Part shown: one piece after another, positions 54,425-63,420 of the stretch
Numbering within the stretch: position 1 is the stretch's first letter
How the letters are laid out: the number at the start of each line of letters is the position of its first letter
DNA from: an uncultured Bacteroidota bacterium
Lineage (GTDB): Bacteria > Bacteroidota > Bacteroidia > B-17B0 > Aurantibacillaceae
Assembly (NCBI GenBank): GCA_903893815.1
Contig: CAITNS010000070.1
Location: forward strand, 62,001 to 126,000
Length of the DNA: 64,000 nt
Direction of reading: 5' to 3'
Position numbers and translations under genes: made by a program
The notes under the pieces: generated by a model
What the model was told of the DNA's origin: nothing
Seen by the model: only the letters and a program-made list of their open reading frames with translations
Databases searched by the model: none

Positions 54425-54693
54425 TCCGCCAGCTGGCGGATTGGGCTTTCGGCACTCGCTTTTTTATTTGCTCTTCGACTTCGCTCAGTGTCCAATAAAA
54501 AGAGCTCAAACAATGCCTCTATCCCTCACGCAAACTCTATTTCAAAAATCGAAGTTTAAGCTTCGACCTTACAGCAAGCTTGCGTGAGGGATGCAAGCGA
54601 AAATCCTTTTTATGAGTTACGAATAAAAGATTGAAGCGACAGCCCGACGGCGCCTTCTCTTTTGCGCCGGCACGCACAAAAAAGAAACGCCCT
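54425..54693. repeat. Long nested palindromic intergenic element (copy 2)
   Basis: This occupies most of the 366-bp gap between the DsbD-alpha gene and sppA. It has a perfect 16-bp palindrome, TCCGCCAGCTGGCGGA, at 54425-54440, then inverted blocks including CCCTCACGCAA against TTGCGTGAGGG and GAAGTTTAAGCTTC in the centre, and ends with CGCC...GGCG and CGCCC. Segment 54581-54648 is the reverse complement of 20138-20204 with about six differences. It contains CTTCGACTTCGCTCAG, the word also found in the REP-like repeat after ruvX. Short open frames inside it are not supported. Confidence 0.85.
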
Positions 54694-54706
54694 CCGTACC
54701 TAACGA

Positions 54707-56482
54707 CTATTCAATAATCATTTCGTATGGTAAACGAGCTTGAACGCCTTTCATTTGTAATACATTTTTAATTTGTTTTACATATAAATAGGTTTCTCCT
54801 AAATTAGATTTCATAGAACGAGTTTCCATTTCTTCTTTGGTGTTTCCTAATAATTCTTGTAATGGATCCTTTTGTTTTGGTAATTCTAATAACTTATATT
54901 CATTCAATTTAGCTTGTTTAGCAGCATAAGCAATAGCATCATTAATACCACCTAATTCATCTACTAAATTTATTTTTATTGCATCTGCCCCGCTCCACAC
55001 GCGTCCTTGCCCAATACTATCAATGTTATTTTTAGTGGTTTTACGGCCTGTAGCTACTTTAGTAATAAACACATCATAAATATGTTCTACACTTTGTTGA
55101 ATATATTCGTATTCAACAGTAGTAGCGCCTCTTAAAATAGTTCCTACATCGCTGTGTTTATTTGTGTTTACAGTATCAATCGTAATTCCTAATTTTTCTG
55201 ATAATGCTTTTTGAGCATTTGGTATCATTCCAAATACGCCAATAGAACCCGTTATAGTATTTGGTTGAGCAAAAATACGATCAGCTGCGCAACTAATATA
55301 ATAACCACCACTAGCAGCTACATCACCCATCGATACAATAAATGGCTTTGCTTTTTGAGCTAAAACAGTTTCTCTCCAAATAACATCTGATGCTAAAGCG
55401 CTTCCTCCTGGTGAATTAACACGTAATACAATTGCTTTTACATCTTTATCTAAACGCGCATCTTTAATAGCTTTGGCAATACGCTCACTACCAATTTTTT
55501 CGTCATCTCCTTCTCCACTCTCAATTTCGCCAACCGCATAAATCACAGCAATTTTATTTTTAGAAACTTTAGTATCGGTATTTGCCTCCGTATAATCAGT
55601 TAAAGAAGCAAAGGTAATTTTATCCGTTTCGGCTATCTTAATATTTTTTTTGATAGCACTAAACACTTCATCTTCGTATTTTAACTCATCAACTAATTTA
55701 TATTTCACCGCGTCTTGTGGGCTTCTGATTAATAAATTATTTGCCATATCATTAATATCTTTTGAAGTCATGCCTCTGCTTTTAGCCATACCATTCACCA
55801 TGTGATTCCATAAGGAGCCTAAATAGGTTTCTACTTGAGCTCTATTAGCCTCACTCATTTTATCTAACATAAAAGGCTCAATAGCACTTTTAAATTTACC
55901 ATGTCTAAAAATTTGAACTTCAACACCTGTTTTTTCCAACATTTTTTTAAAGAACATCATTTGAGAACTTAAACCTTTTATTTCTAAACCACCTTCTGGA
56001 TTTAAATATAATTTATCAGCTGTAGTAGCCAAGTAATAGGCCTTTTGAGAATACCCCTCAGAATAAGTGTAAATAAACTTTCCTGATTTTTTAAAATCTA
56101 ATAAAGCGTTACGCACTTCTTCTAAAGTTGCAAAACCGGCAACTGGATTACTAACTTCTAAGTAAATTCCTTTGATATTTTTATCAGTTTTAGCAAATTT
56201 TAAACTCTCAATAATATCACCAATACCTAATGTTTCTTTAGGCATAAAAGGACCTAAATCAACATCTCCAAAAGGATTTTCGATACTACGCTCTTTAATG
56301 TCACCATCTAAATTAATTTTTAGCACAGTATTTTCTTTAGCGGTATAGCCATTATCCTTTTTCATATTAATAGCATCAGAGAACATACTTGCCACAGATG
56401 CAATAACAATTAACGTAATTACAACGCCAGTAATTAAAATCCCTAAACATGAGCCAAAAAATGCTCCAAAAAATTGTTTCAT
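54707..56482 (-). CDS. sppA: Signal peptide peptidase SppA, 67K type
   Basis: A 591-residue inner-membrane serine protease, full length for the two-domain type. An N-terminal transmembrane helix (FFGAFFGSCLGILITGVVIT) is followed by two ClpP-like domains. The catalytic Lys is expected in FRHGKFKSAIEPF in the first half and the Ser in VSMGDVAASGGYYISCAADR in the second. It clears cleaved signal peptides from the membrane. It is divergent from folK, with 98 bp between starts, an arrangement that I have often seen in Bacteroidota. Confidence 0.95.
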   Translation of the reverse strand: MKQFFGAFFGSCLGILITGVVITLIVIASVASMFSDAINMKKDNGYTAKENTVLKINLDGDIKERSIENPFGDVDLGPFMPKETLGIGDIIESLKFAKTDKNIKGIYLEVSNPVAGFATLEEVRNALLDFKKSGKFIYTYSEGYSQKAYYLATTADKLYLNPEGGLEIKGLSSQMMFFKKMLEKTGVEVQIFRHGKFKSAIEPFMLDKMSEANRAQVETYLGSLWNHMVNGMAKSRGMTSKDINDMANNLLIRSPQDAVKYKLVDELKYEDEVFSAIKKNIKIAETDKITFASLTDYTEANTDTKVSKNKIAVIYAVGEIESGEGDDEKIGSERIAKAIKDARLDKDVKAIVLRVNSPGGSALASDVIWRETVLAQKAKPFIVSMGDVAASGGYYISCAADRIFAQPNTITGSIGVFGMIPNAQKALSEKLGITIDTVNTNKHSDVGTILRGATTVEYEYIQQSVEHIYDVFITKVATGRKTTKNNIDSIGQGRVWSGADAIKINLVDELGGINDAIAYAAKQAKLNEYKLLELPKQKDPLQELLGNTKEEMETRSMKSNLGETYLYVKQIKNVLQMKGVQARLPYEMIIE

Positions 56483-56580
56483 AGTATTATTATTTAATTT
56501 ATTTAGTTATAAGAATTGATATATTTTCACAACTATGACTCTAAATTAGGTTACTTTCTGTTATTTTTACCAATAATTAT

Positions 56581-57078
56581 ATGAACGTTACGTATTTATG
56601 TTTAGGCGGTAATATTGGTGATAGAGAAAAAGCTATTTACCTTGCTTTGTTAGAAATAAGCCAACTAGTTGGGGAAATTACTTCTCAATCAAAAATATAT
56701 GAAACTGAAGCCTGGGGCGTTGAAAACCAGCAAGCTTACCTCAACCAATGTGTAGAAGTAAAAACTCTTTTAAGTGTAAATGAGTTAATTACAGCTTTAC
56801 TATCGATTGAACAGCATTTGGGTCGTATACGATCTTTAAATGAAGTGTACGAGCCAAGAACTATTGATATTGATATTTTATTCTATAACCAAGAGGTGAT
56901 AGATAATGAACTGTTAAAAGTTCCTCATCCTAGATTACATTTAAGGAAATTTGTTTTAATCCCATTAAATGAAATTTGTTCCAACTATTTGCATCCTTTA
57001 TTAAATACAACTATCTTTAATTTGTTAAGCCACTGCGAAGACGAATCGGAAGTTAAATTATTTAAATCAGAGCGTTAA
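56581..57078 (+). CDS. folK: 2-amino-4-hydroxy-6-hydroxymethyldihydropteridine diphosphokinase
   Basis: A 165-residue FolK of standard length. The sequence begins NVTYLCLGGNIGDREKAIYL, has ETEAWGVENQQAYLNQCVEV in the substrate-binding region, and contains the signature YEPRTIDIDILFYN with the two metal-binding Asp. It transfers pyrophosphate from ATP to the pterin in folate synthesis. The next gene, a deoxynucleoside kinase, starts 1 bp after its stop, so the two are co-translated. Confidence 0.96.
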   Translation: MNVTYLCLGGNIGDREKAIYLALLEISQLVGEITSQSKIYETEAWGVENQQAYLNQCVEVKTLLSVNELITALLSIEQHLGRIRSLNEVYEPRTIDIDILFYNQEVIDNELLKVPHPRLHLRKFVLIPLNEICSNYLHPLLNTTIFNLLSHCEDESEVKLFKSER

Positions 57079-57079
57079 T

Positions 57080-57682
57080 ATGTTCATTTGTATAGAAGGT
57101 AATATTGGTTCAGGAAAAAGTACACTTGCCAAAGCCTTAGCAAAAAAATTAAAAGCAACTTATTTACCCGAACAGTTTGAAGACAACACTTTGTTGCCTT
57201 TATTTTACAACGACAACAAAACCTTTGCTTTTCCTACAGAATATTCTTTTTTAATTGACAGACAAAAACAATTAACTAATTATTTTAACTCTGTAAAAAA
57301 AGGAACCATTACTATTAGCGATTTTCATTTCGATAAATGCTTGTGTTTTGCAAACGCCAATTTATCCTCTAAAGATTTTTCGTTTTTCAAAAAGCACTTT
57401 AAGCCTTTAAAGAAAACCATACCAACACCACAATTAGTAGTGTATTTAGATACAACGACTGAATTACTCACGAAAAATATTCAAAAGCGAGGCAGACTAA
57501 TAGAAAAGAACCTAAAGAAAAGTTATTTAGAGAAACTGAAAAAATCATTAGATAGGTATTATATGCTTGATGGCAAAATAAACACATTCGTTCTTATTTT
57601 AACCATAAAGGAATATAATGCCTCGGTTTTAGAAAATTGTTGCAAAGAAATTATTGAAATCATAGAGAAAACAAAAAAATAA
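57080..57682 (+). CDS. Deoxynucleoside kinase
   Basis: A 200-residue P-loop kinase of the dNK/dGK-dAK family. The Walker A motif is CIEGNIGSGKSTLAK at residues 4-18, followed by LPEQFEDN with the conserved Glu, YSFLIDRQKQL, TISDFHFDKCL with the DR/DF substrate Asp, and the lid region KRGRLIEKN. It phosphorylates deoxynucleosides for salvage. It lies 1 bp after folK and 13 bp before the OmpA gene, so it is inside one transcription unit. Confidence 0.93.
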   Translation: MFICIEGNIGSGKSTLAKALAKKLKATYLPEQFEDNTLLPLFYNDNKTFAFPTEYSFLIDRQKQLTNYFNSVKKGTITISDFHFDKCLCFANANLSSKDFSFFKKHFKPLKKTIPTPQLVVYLDTTTELLTKNIQKRGRLIEKNLKKSYLEKLKKSLDRYYMLDGKINTFVLILTIKEYNASVLENCCKEIIEIIEKTKK

Positions 57683-57695
57683 TATATATTTATAT

Positions 57696-59654
57696 ATGCT
57701 TATTCAGAGAACTTTATTTTTTATTACGCTTTTATTATGCAGCTTTTTAGCAAAAGCACAATATGATGGCGACCTTCAATTTATTGGCAGAAACTATATT
57801 AATTATAAACCTCTTACAAATACCAAAATTAAGGTTGTTAGTAATGGCAAAACCCTTTCGGAATTTGACACAAAAAAAGGTAACGATTTTAGAACCAAAC
57901 TAGATTTCGGAAATGTGTATGATGTTTATTTTATAAATGAACAATGCCAAACCATGTTTATTAGAGTTTATGCGGATGGTGTTCCAGAAGATAAACGTTA
58001 CATAAAAATGAATTATGCTATAGATATTCCTTTTTTCTCAAAAGACCCTAACCTAATTGATACTGTTCAATTTAATAAACCATTTCACCAAATTTATTTT
58101 AATGGTAAATCAAAGTTTGTTGATGATACGGTATACATGAATAAATTCATTAAAAACATTTATGCAAAAAAACCTGTTGTTAAAAAAGATACGACTGCTC
58201 CTATTTTAACGACTGAAAAAATAAAAGAATATTTACAACTAGCTGGTAAGTTAAGTTTAAATAACGATAAAAACACACCACTAAAAAATAAAACGGTAAA
58301 GTTATTAAATAAAAAAGGAGAGGTTATCTCTACCTCACAGACCACAAACCACGGAGCCTTTGTATTTCAGCATGTAGATGCAGAACAAGCCGATGGTGTA
58401 ACAGTTGCTTTGAGTAGCACCGATAATCCAAATAATGATAAAGTTAAACTACAAAGTACCAAAGGCGAAAAAATAGATGTTGCAAGTGCAAACGCCGATC
58501 AAACATATACGTTTAAATATAAAATGGAAAATGATTTAGTTACGAAATTAACCGACAACAATTTCGGTTTCAATATTGCAGGTAAATTAATCGCCATTAA
58601 TGGGGCTGACAAAATTGTAGCATCAGACAAAACAATTTACTTACTAAATGAAAAAAACACAGTGATAGCTAAAACAAAAACCAATGTTTTAGGAACCTTT
58701 TTATTTCCAAATATTTCACCAGATCGCGAATATGGCATTGCCTATGATAGTGCGGATGCGATTCCGAATTATGTGATGAGTTTATTTACGGTTAAAGATA
58801 AATTTGTAAAACGGTTAGATTCCTTATCCAAAAACAAGTTTGTTTATAAATTCATTTCTATTACCGGCAGTTCTTTTAACGACTTTGTAATGGATGATTC
58901 TGAATTAAAAATGAATATCAATGGTCGTTTATATGGTAATAACAAAAATAATCCATTAGCTGACATGAAAGTGCTATTACTAAACGATAAGTATCAAACC
59001 ATTGATTCAGCAACAACAACAAAAGACGGAGGTTTTTCCTTCAAGCATCTACCTTATACTAAGCAATTACTCATTAACGCCGCCAACGAAAAAAGTATAT
59101 TAGAATCGTTTGACAATATTTTAGTTTTTGATAATGCTAATAATTTAATTAAAATTGTTTCACAAGTAAAAGGACAAAAATTTAATTACAAACCTTTAGA
59201 AACAGAGCAATACAGATTTACTGAAGTTTATGTAGATGATCCATGGTTATCTATTATTGAAAAAGAAAATGCTGATAAAAACAAGGCAGGTGATCAAGCC
59301 ACTATTATAGAAAATATTTTATTTGAGTTTAATAAGGATGATTTACTTGAGCAATCTAAACAAACGTTAGATAAAGTTATTTTAGCGATGAAGAGCAATC
59401 AAAAATTTAATATTGAATTAAGTGCCCATAGCGACAGTAAAGGTAGCGATGCCTATAATTTAAAACTAAGTCAGCAACGTGCCGAATCATCCAAAAAATA
59501 TATTATTAGCAAAGGTGTTAGTGCGGATAGAATTGTGGCAAAAGGTTACGGAGAATCTAAATTATTAAACAACTGTGGTAATGATGTGAAATGTAGCGAT
59601 GATGAACATGCTGTTAACCGTCGTTTAGAATTTAAATTGAACTTTACAAAATAA
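57696..59654 (+). CDS. OmpA-family protein with three carboxypeptidase-regulatory-like repeats
   Basis: A 652-residue exported protein (signal peptide to about residue 22). After an N-terminal beta domain of 150 residues there are three related beta modules beginning LAGKLSLNNDKNTPLKNKTV, IAGKLIAINGADKIVASDKT and INGRLYGNNKNNPLADMKVL, each with LLN and a Gly-x-F pattern as in carboxypeptidase-regulatory domains. The C-terminal 110 residues are OmpA-like: ENILFEFNKDDL, ELSAHSDSKGSD and HAVNRRLEFKLNF. It probably anchors to peptidoglycan. It ends 1 bp before the pseudouridine synthase gene. Confidence 0.9.
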   Translation: MLIQRTLFFITLLLCSFLAKAQYDGDLQFIGRNYINYKPLTNTKIKVVSNGKTLSEFDTKKGNDFRTKLDFGNVYDVYFINEQCQTMFIRVYADGVPEDKRYIKMNYAIDIPFFSKDPNLIDTVQFNKPFHQIYFNGKSKFVDDTVYMNKFIKNIYAKKPVVKKDTTAPILTTEKIKEYLQLAGKLSLNNDKNTPLKNKTVKLLNKKGEVISTSQTTNHGAFVFQHVDAEQADGVTVALSSTDNPNNDKVKLQSTKGEKIDVASANADQTYTFKYKMENDLVTKLTDNNFGFNIAGKLIAINGADKIVASDKTIYLLNEKNTVIAKTKTNVLGTFLFPNISPDREYGIAYDSADAIPNYVMSLFTVKDKFVKRLDSLSKNKFVYKFISITGSSFNDFVMDDSELKMNINGRLYGNNKNNPLADMKVLLLNDKYQTIDSATTTKDGGFSFKHLPYTKQLLINAANEKSILESFDNILVFDNANNLIKIVSQVKGQKFNYKPLETEQYRFTEVYVDDPWLSIIEKENADKNKAGDQATIIENILFEFNKDDLLEQSKQTLDKVILAMKSNQKFNIELSAHSDSKGSDAYNLKLSQQRAESSKKYIISKGVSADRIVAKGYGESKLLNNCGNDVKCSDDEHAVNRRLEFKLNFTK

Positions 59655-59655
59655 C

Positions 59656-60363
59656 ATGTTCCCTGCATCCGAAGTTATTGAGGCTACTCAGATTATTTAT
59701 GAAGATAATCACTTAATTATTATTAATAAAAAAGCTTCTGAAATTGTACAAGGTGATAAAACAGGCGACATGCCTTTATCCGAAAAAGTAAAAAACTTTA
59801 TCAAACAACGAGATAATAAACCTGGCAATGTATTTTGCGGCGTTTGTCATCGTTTAGATAGACCTGTTTCTGGGATTGTCATTTTTGCGAAAACGAGTAA
59901 AGCCTTATCTCGTATGAATGAATTATTTAGAGATAAAACCATTCAAAAAACATATTGGGCCGTGGTGAAAAATAAACCACCACACATCACTCAACGTTTA
60001 ACTCATTATTTAATTAAAAACGAGAAAACAAATACCTCTAAAGCTTTTGTTACTGAACGTCCCGGAGCTTTAAAAGCTGAGTTATCTTACACATTGATTG
60101 CCTCTATTTCTAATTACCATTTACTTGAGATTAATTTATATACGGGGCGTCATCATCAAATCCGAGCCCAGCTATCTGCTATTGGCTGCCCCATTAAAGG
60201 CGATTTAAAATATGGTTTTGATAGATCTAACCAAACGCCTTTTATACATTTACATTCTTATAAAACGGAATTTATACATCCTATTAAACAAGAACCTATC
60301 AGCGTAACTTGCAAACCTAGAACAGATGACACGGTTTGGAATGAATTAACTAAATTGGTATAA
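59656..60363 (+). CDS. RluA-family pseudouridine synthase
   Basis: A 235-residue enzyme. The catalytic motif CHRLDRPVSGIVIFAKT has the active-site Asp68, and the later ETxxHHQIRAQLSAIGCPI-type segment (TGRHHQIRAQLSAIGCP) and the final LHSYKTEFIHPI are also family landmarks. There is no S4 domain, so it belongs to the short RluA-type group. It modifies uridines in rRNA or tRNA; the exact site is not predictable. It lies in the unit starting with folK, 1 bp after the OmpA gene and 4 bp before a small lipoprotein gene. Confidence 0.92.
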   Translation: MFPASEVIEATQIIYEDNHLIIINKKASEIVQGDKTGDMPLSEKVKNFIKQRDNKPGNVFCGVCHRLDRPVSGIVIFAKTSKALSRMNELFRDKTIQKTYWAVVKNKPPHITQRLTHYLIKNEKTNTSKAFVTERPGALKAELSYTLIASISNYHLLEINLYTGRHHQIRAQLSAIGCPIKGDLKYGFDRSNQTPFIHLHSYKTEFIHPIKQEPISVTCKPRTDDTVWNELTKLV

Positions 60364-60367
60364 AAAA

Positions 60368-60634
60368 ATGAAAGCTATAATTATCGCATTACTTTTAGGA
60401 CTAACCACATTTTCATGCAAAACTAATAAACAAAACACTTCTGCCTCAACAATGGATAATGGATTAATTAAAGATTGTCCAGAAGAGTTAATTAGTAATC
60501 AAATGCCTACGCTTGACAAATCAAAAAGAAATTCCAAGTACTACATTTATAAAGGCGAGCGAAAAGAGATTAATGAATTTGATTCCGTTTGGGTTACTAA
60601 AAACTGTAAAGTAAAAGTAACTATTGTTCAGTAA
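60368..60634 (+). CDS. Small lipoprotein of unknown function
   Basis: An 88-residue protein with a lipoprotein signal peptide (MKAIIIALLLGLTTFSC), the lipidated Cys being residue 17. The mature 72-residue part has two further Cys (in IKDCPEELI and KNCKVKVT) that could form a disulfide, and a predicted small beta domain. I do not recognise a family. It is the last gene of the folK unit. The 3' end is only 6 bp from that of the convergent barrel gene. Confidence 0.8.
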   Translation: MKAIIIALLLGLTTFSCKTNKQNTSASTMDNGLIKDCPEELISNQMPTLDKSKRNSKYYIYKGERKEINEFDSVWVTKNCKVKVTIVQ

Positions 60635-60640
60635 TAGTTC

Positions 60641-61267
60641 TTAAAACTTTGCTTGAAAACCAAATCCAAAGTTTACACCACCTCCTGTTAAATCCAAAAT
60701 ATCGCTCTCGTTATAAAATGTATTTTGAAAATCCATGTTTTTATAACCATAATGCACATAAGCCAAATTAATAAACATACCAATATGATCTCCAAAATAA
60801 AAACGAGGCTGCAAATGTAAATCGTATACTAAACCACCTCCTTTTGCTGCAGAAATATATTGATCTCTTGCCTCCCAGCGCATTGTAGAATATCCTAAAT
60901 TAAAACCTACTAGCATATCTACACGTTTAGATCTAACAAAATGGGCATTTACTAATAAAGTTGCATCTAAGGCTTTAACCGAAGGCTTTGAATTAGTATT
61001 AGTGTCTTTTTCTGTAAAATAATCTGATAATTGAAGTTTTGCACCAACTCCCAACCAATTTAAAACACCACGTTCGTAGTACAAGTTTAACATTTTATTA
61101 GCCGCTACGCTGTTATCTGAAGTAGCACTTGACGCAATTTTTGAGGTATAATTATAAATACCTAAGTCTAAACCAAAGGCAACAACATTAGCATTTTTTT
61201 CAAAACTTTTTTGTGCATTTACCTGTAAGGAAATAATAAGGACTAATAAGATTGAAATTTTTTTCAT
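60641..61267 (-). CDS. Outer-membrane beta-barrel protein
   Basis: A 208-residue exported protein with a signal peptide (to about residue 18, ending VNAQ). The remaining sequence alternates hydrophobic and polar residues in about eight strands, for example VVAFGLDLGIYNYTSKIA, WLGVGAKLQLSDYF and LQPRFYFGDHIGMFINLAYV, and ends GGGVNFGFGFQAKF with a terminal Phe, the usual last-residue pattern for BAM-dependent barrels. It lies 25 bp downstream of the OmpA-PD40 gene, which suggests that the two work in the same envelope complex. No ligand is known. Confidence 0.85.
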   Translation of the reverse strand: MKKISILLVLIISLQVNAQKSFEKNANVVAFGLDLGIYNYTSKIASSATSDNSVAANKMLNLYYERGVLNWLGVGAKLQLSDYFTEKDTNTNSKPSVKALDATLLVNAHFVRSKRVDMLVGFNLGYSTMRWEARDQYISAAKGGGLVYDLHLQPRFYFGDHIGMFINLAYVHYGYKNMDFQNTFYNESDILDLTGGGVNFGFGFQAKF

Positions 61268-61292
61268 AATATTTATTTTAATATAAAGATAA

Positions 61293-63341
61293 CTATTTTG
61301 CTGTAATTAAAAATTCAGTACGTCTGTTCTTAGCTCTTCCATCTTCCGAAGTATTTTCAGCAATTGGTTTATTTGGTCCAAAACCCTTAGCCGTAATACG
61401 TTTACCATCTACTCCTTTCTCTTCTAAATAGGCTTTAACCGTATAAGCACGATTGGCAGATAAAGCCTCGTTAGCTTTGGCAGCTCCCACATTATCTGTG
61501 TGTCCTTGTATTTCGATAGTAATACTTGGATTCTCTGTTAAATATTCTGCAAACGATTCTAAAACAACAAACGATTCTTTTTTCAAATCAGCTGAGTTAG
61601 TATTGTAATATAAATTATTTAAAACAAATGAACTGCCAGCCGCTGCTTCATTTATTTCTATTTTAACAGGCGTTGGTTGCTTTTCAAATGTCGCTTCTTT
61701 AATACTTACAACTTTTGATGAAAACGCATAATTATCTTTTTTAACAGTAATCAATAAATCATCTTTCTTTTTTAGATTAACCGCCACCATAAATGTTCCT
61801 TTGGTTGAATCAACAACGGCTAATGTTTTTTCTTTAGTTACGGTATTGGTTACTTCTACTTGAGCACCTTCAATTATATTTCCTGACTTATCTTTCACTT
61901 CTCCACTCATGAAAGTAGTTTCTTGAGGACGAGCTTCTTTATATAATTCAAACGAATATAAATCATACTTCCCTACTCCTTTGCCTTGCATTTTACCTTC
62001 ATTATATGAAAAGAAATAACCCGTTTTACTATCAGTACTTACTAAAAATCCCACATCATCCGCTTCTGTATTAATAGGATAACCAATATTCTCCGCTTCT
62101 AACCAATCGCCTTTATCATTTTTACGAATAAAGAAAATATCCATGCCTCCAAATCCAAAATGGCCTCCATCTCCTTGACGGTTAGGTCCGCTACTAAAGT
62201 ATAAGGTTTCGCTATCTGAGTGAATGAATGGCGTTTTTTCATCACCTCTTGTATTTATTTTTGGACCAACATTTTGTGGTACTCCCCACACCCCCGTTTT
62301 AGGATCTTTTTTAGTTACATAAATATCTATACCACCATAACCGCCTGGTCTATCACTTGCAAAGTATAAAGAATTACCATCCGCACTTAATGTTGGTTGA
62401 GAGTCCCAATACACAGGATGGTTAACGTTAGCACTTATTTTACTGATATCACTCCAATAATCATCACCCTCGTTTTTACTCATATAAATATCACAATTAG
62501 GCTGATTTCCGCCCTCAAAACGACTCATAGCAAAATACAATACTTTGTTGTCGATTGATATTGTACAACCTCCTTGGTTATCATCGGTTGTATTAAATGG
62601 AGGCGACATTTGTAAGCCTGCATTAAACAGTCCTGTTTTATCGCGAGCTGCCACCATAAACACTTCTTTTTCTCCATCTAATGCTTTTACCGTATTCATT
62701 GATTTTAAGGGCACTTTACGAGTAAAGAAACACATTTTATCATCGGGAGAAATATAGGCTAAATACTCATCTACTTTAGTAGAAATCCCTGTAACAACTT
62801 TAGGATCGAATGGAACAATTTTCTTTTTAAGTTCAGTTTCTTTCTTTGCAAACTTCACCATCTCTTTTGAGTTGTACATTTGCGTTTCATATTCTTTACT
62901 AAACTTCAATCCATCCTCATCTCTAAACTTAATAAACTGCTGTAAGTATTTTACAGCTGAATCATTTTTAGCTTCTTCGTAATAACTAAACCCAATATAG
63001 TAATATGGTTCTGAATGAATTTGCGGACAAATAGCAATGGCCTTTTTTAAGTAGGGAACAGCTGGTGCATAAGGTTTATTTTCTAATCGGCAATGAACAA
63101 TAATTTCTCTGGCCATAAATAAATTAGCCTCTGCAAAATCTGGCTCTTCAGCCAAACATTCACGAATAAAAGCTAATCGTTCTGGCTTTTTGTATTTCTT
63201 TTTATCCGTCGCTTTTTCATAAAGCTTTAAGGCCTTTTTGTTATCAATTTCCACACAAAATTTAGGAGCACCTTCCTCCTCATCTTGAGCAAAGAATGAA
63301 ATAGAATAAATTAAAAAAAAGGATAGTATAAGTTTGTTCAT
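61293..63341 (-). CDS. TPR-PD40-carboxypeptidase-regulatory-OmpA protein (PorE-like architecture)
   Basis: A 682-residue exported protein. A signal peptide is followed by a TPR-like helical region (about 25-160) with AIAICPQIHSEPYYYIGFSY, then PD40/WD40-like repeats (about 185-470) with QPTLSADGNSLYFASDRPGG and DEKTPFIHSDSETLYFSSGP, a carboxypeptidase-regulatory domain (MSGEVKDKSGNIIEGAQVEV) and an OmpA domain (NLYYNTNSADL, EIQGHTDNVGAAKANE, GRAKNRRTEFLI). This order is that of PorE of the type IX system, but no lipobox is present and Bacteroidota have several paralogues, so the link is not established. The barrel gene follows it. Confidence 0.9.
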   Translation of the reverse strand: MNKLILSFFLIYSISFFAQDEEEGAPKFCVEIDNKKALKLYEKATDKKKYKKPERLAFIRECLAEEPDFAEANLFMAREIIVHCRLENKPYAPAVPYLKKAIAICPQIHSEPYYYIGFSYYEEAKNDSAVKYLQQFIKFRDEDGLKFSKEYETQMYNSKEMVKFAKKETELKKKIVPFDPKVVTGISTKVDEYLAYISPDDKMCFFTRKVPLKSMNTVKALDGEKEVFMVAARDKTGLFNAGLQMSPPFNTTDDNQGGCTISIDNKVLYFAMSRFEGGNQPNCDIYMSKNEGDDYWSDISKISANVNHPVYWDSQPTLSADGNSLYFASDRPGGYGGIDIYVTKKDPKTGVWGVPQNVGPKINTRGDEKTPFIHSDSETLYFSSGPNRQGDGGHFGFGGMDIFFIRKNDKGDWLEAENIGYPINTEADDVGFLVSTDSKTGYFFSYNEGKMQGKGVGKYDLYSFELYKEARPQETTFMSGEVKDKSGNIIEGAQVEVTNTVTKEKTLAVVDSTKGTFMVAVNLKKKDDLLITVKKDNYAFSSKVVSIKEATFEKQPTPVKIEINEAAAGSSFVLNNLYYNTNSADLKKESFVVLESFAEYLTENPSITIEIQGHTDNVGAAKANEALSANRAYTVKAYLEEKGVDGKRITAKGFGPNKPIAENTSEDGRAKNRRTEFLITAK

Positions 63342-63420
63342 TGTTTTATGTTAAAGTTGTCAAGATAAAGTTGCAAGATAATATGACTTTATCCATACTA
63401 CTTTACACTTTTTTTTAAAC

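Noticed and set aside
54405-54587. 60-residue open frame in the 54.4-kb palindrome
   Set aside because: It falls inside the inverted repeat, so its codons mirror the other arm; no homology is recognisable.
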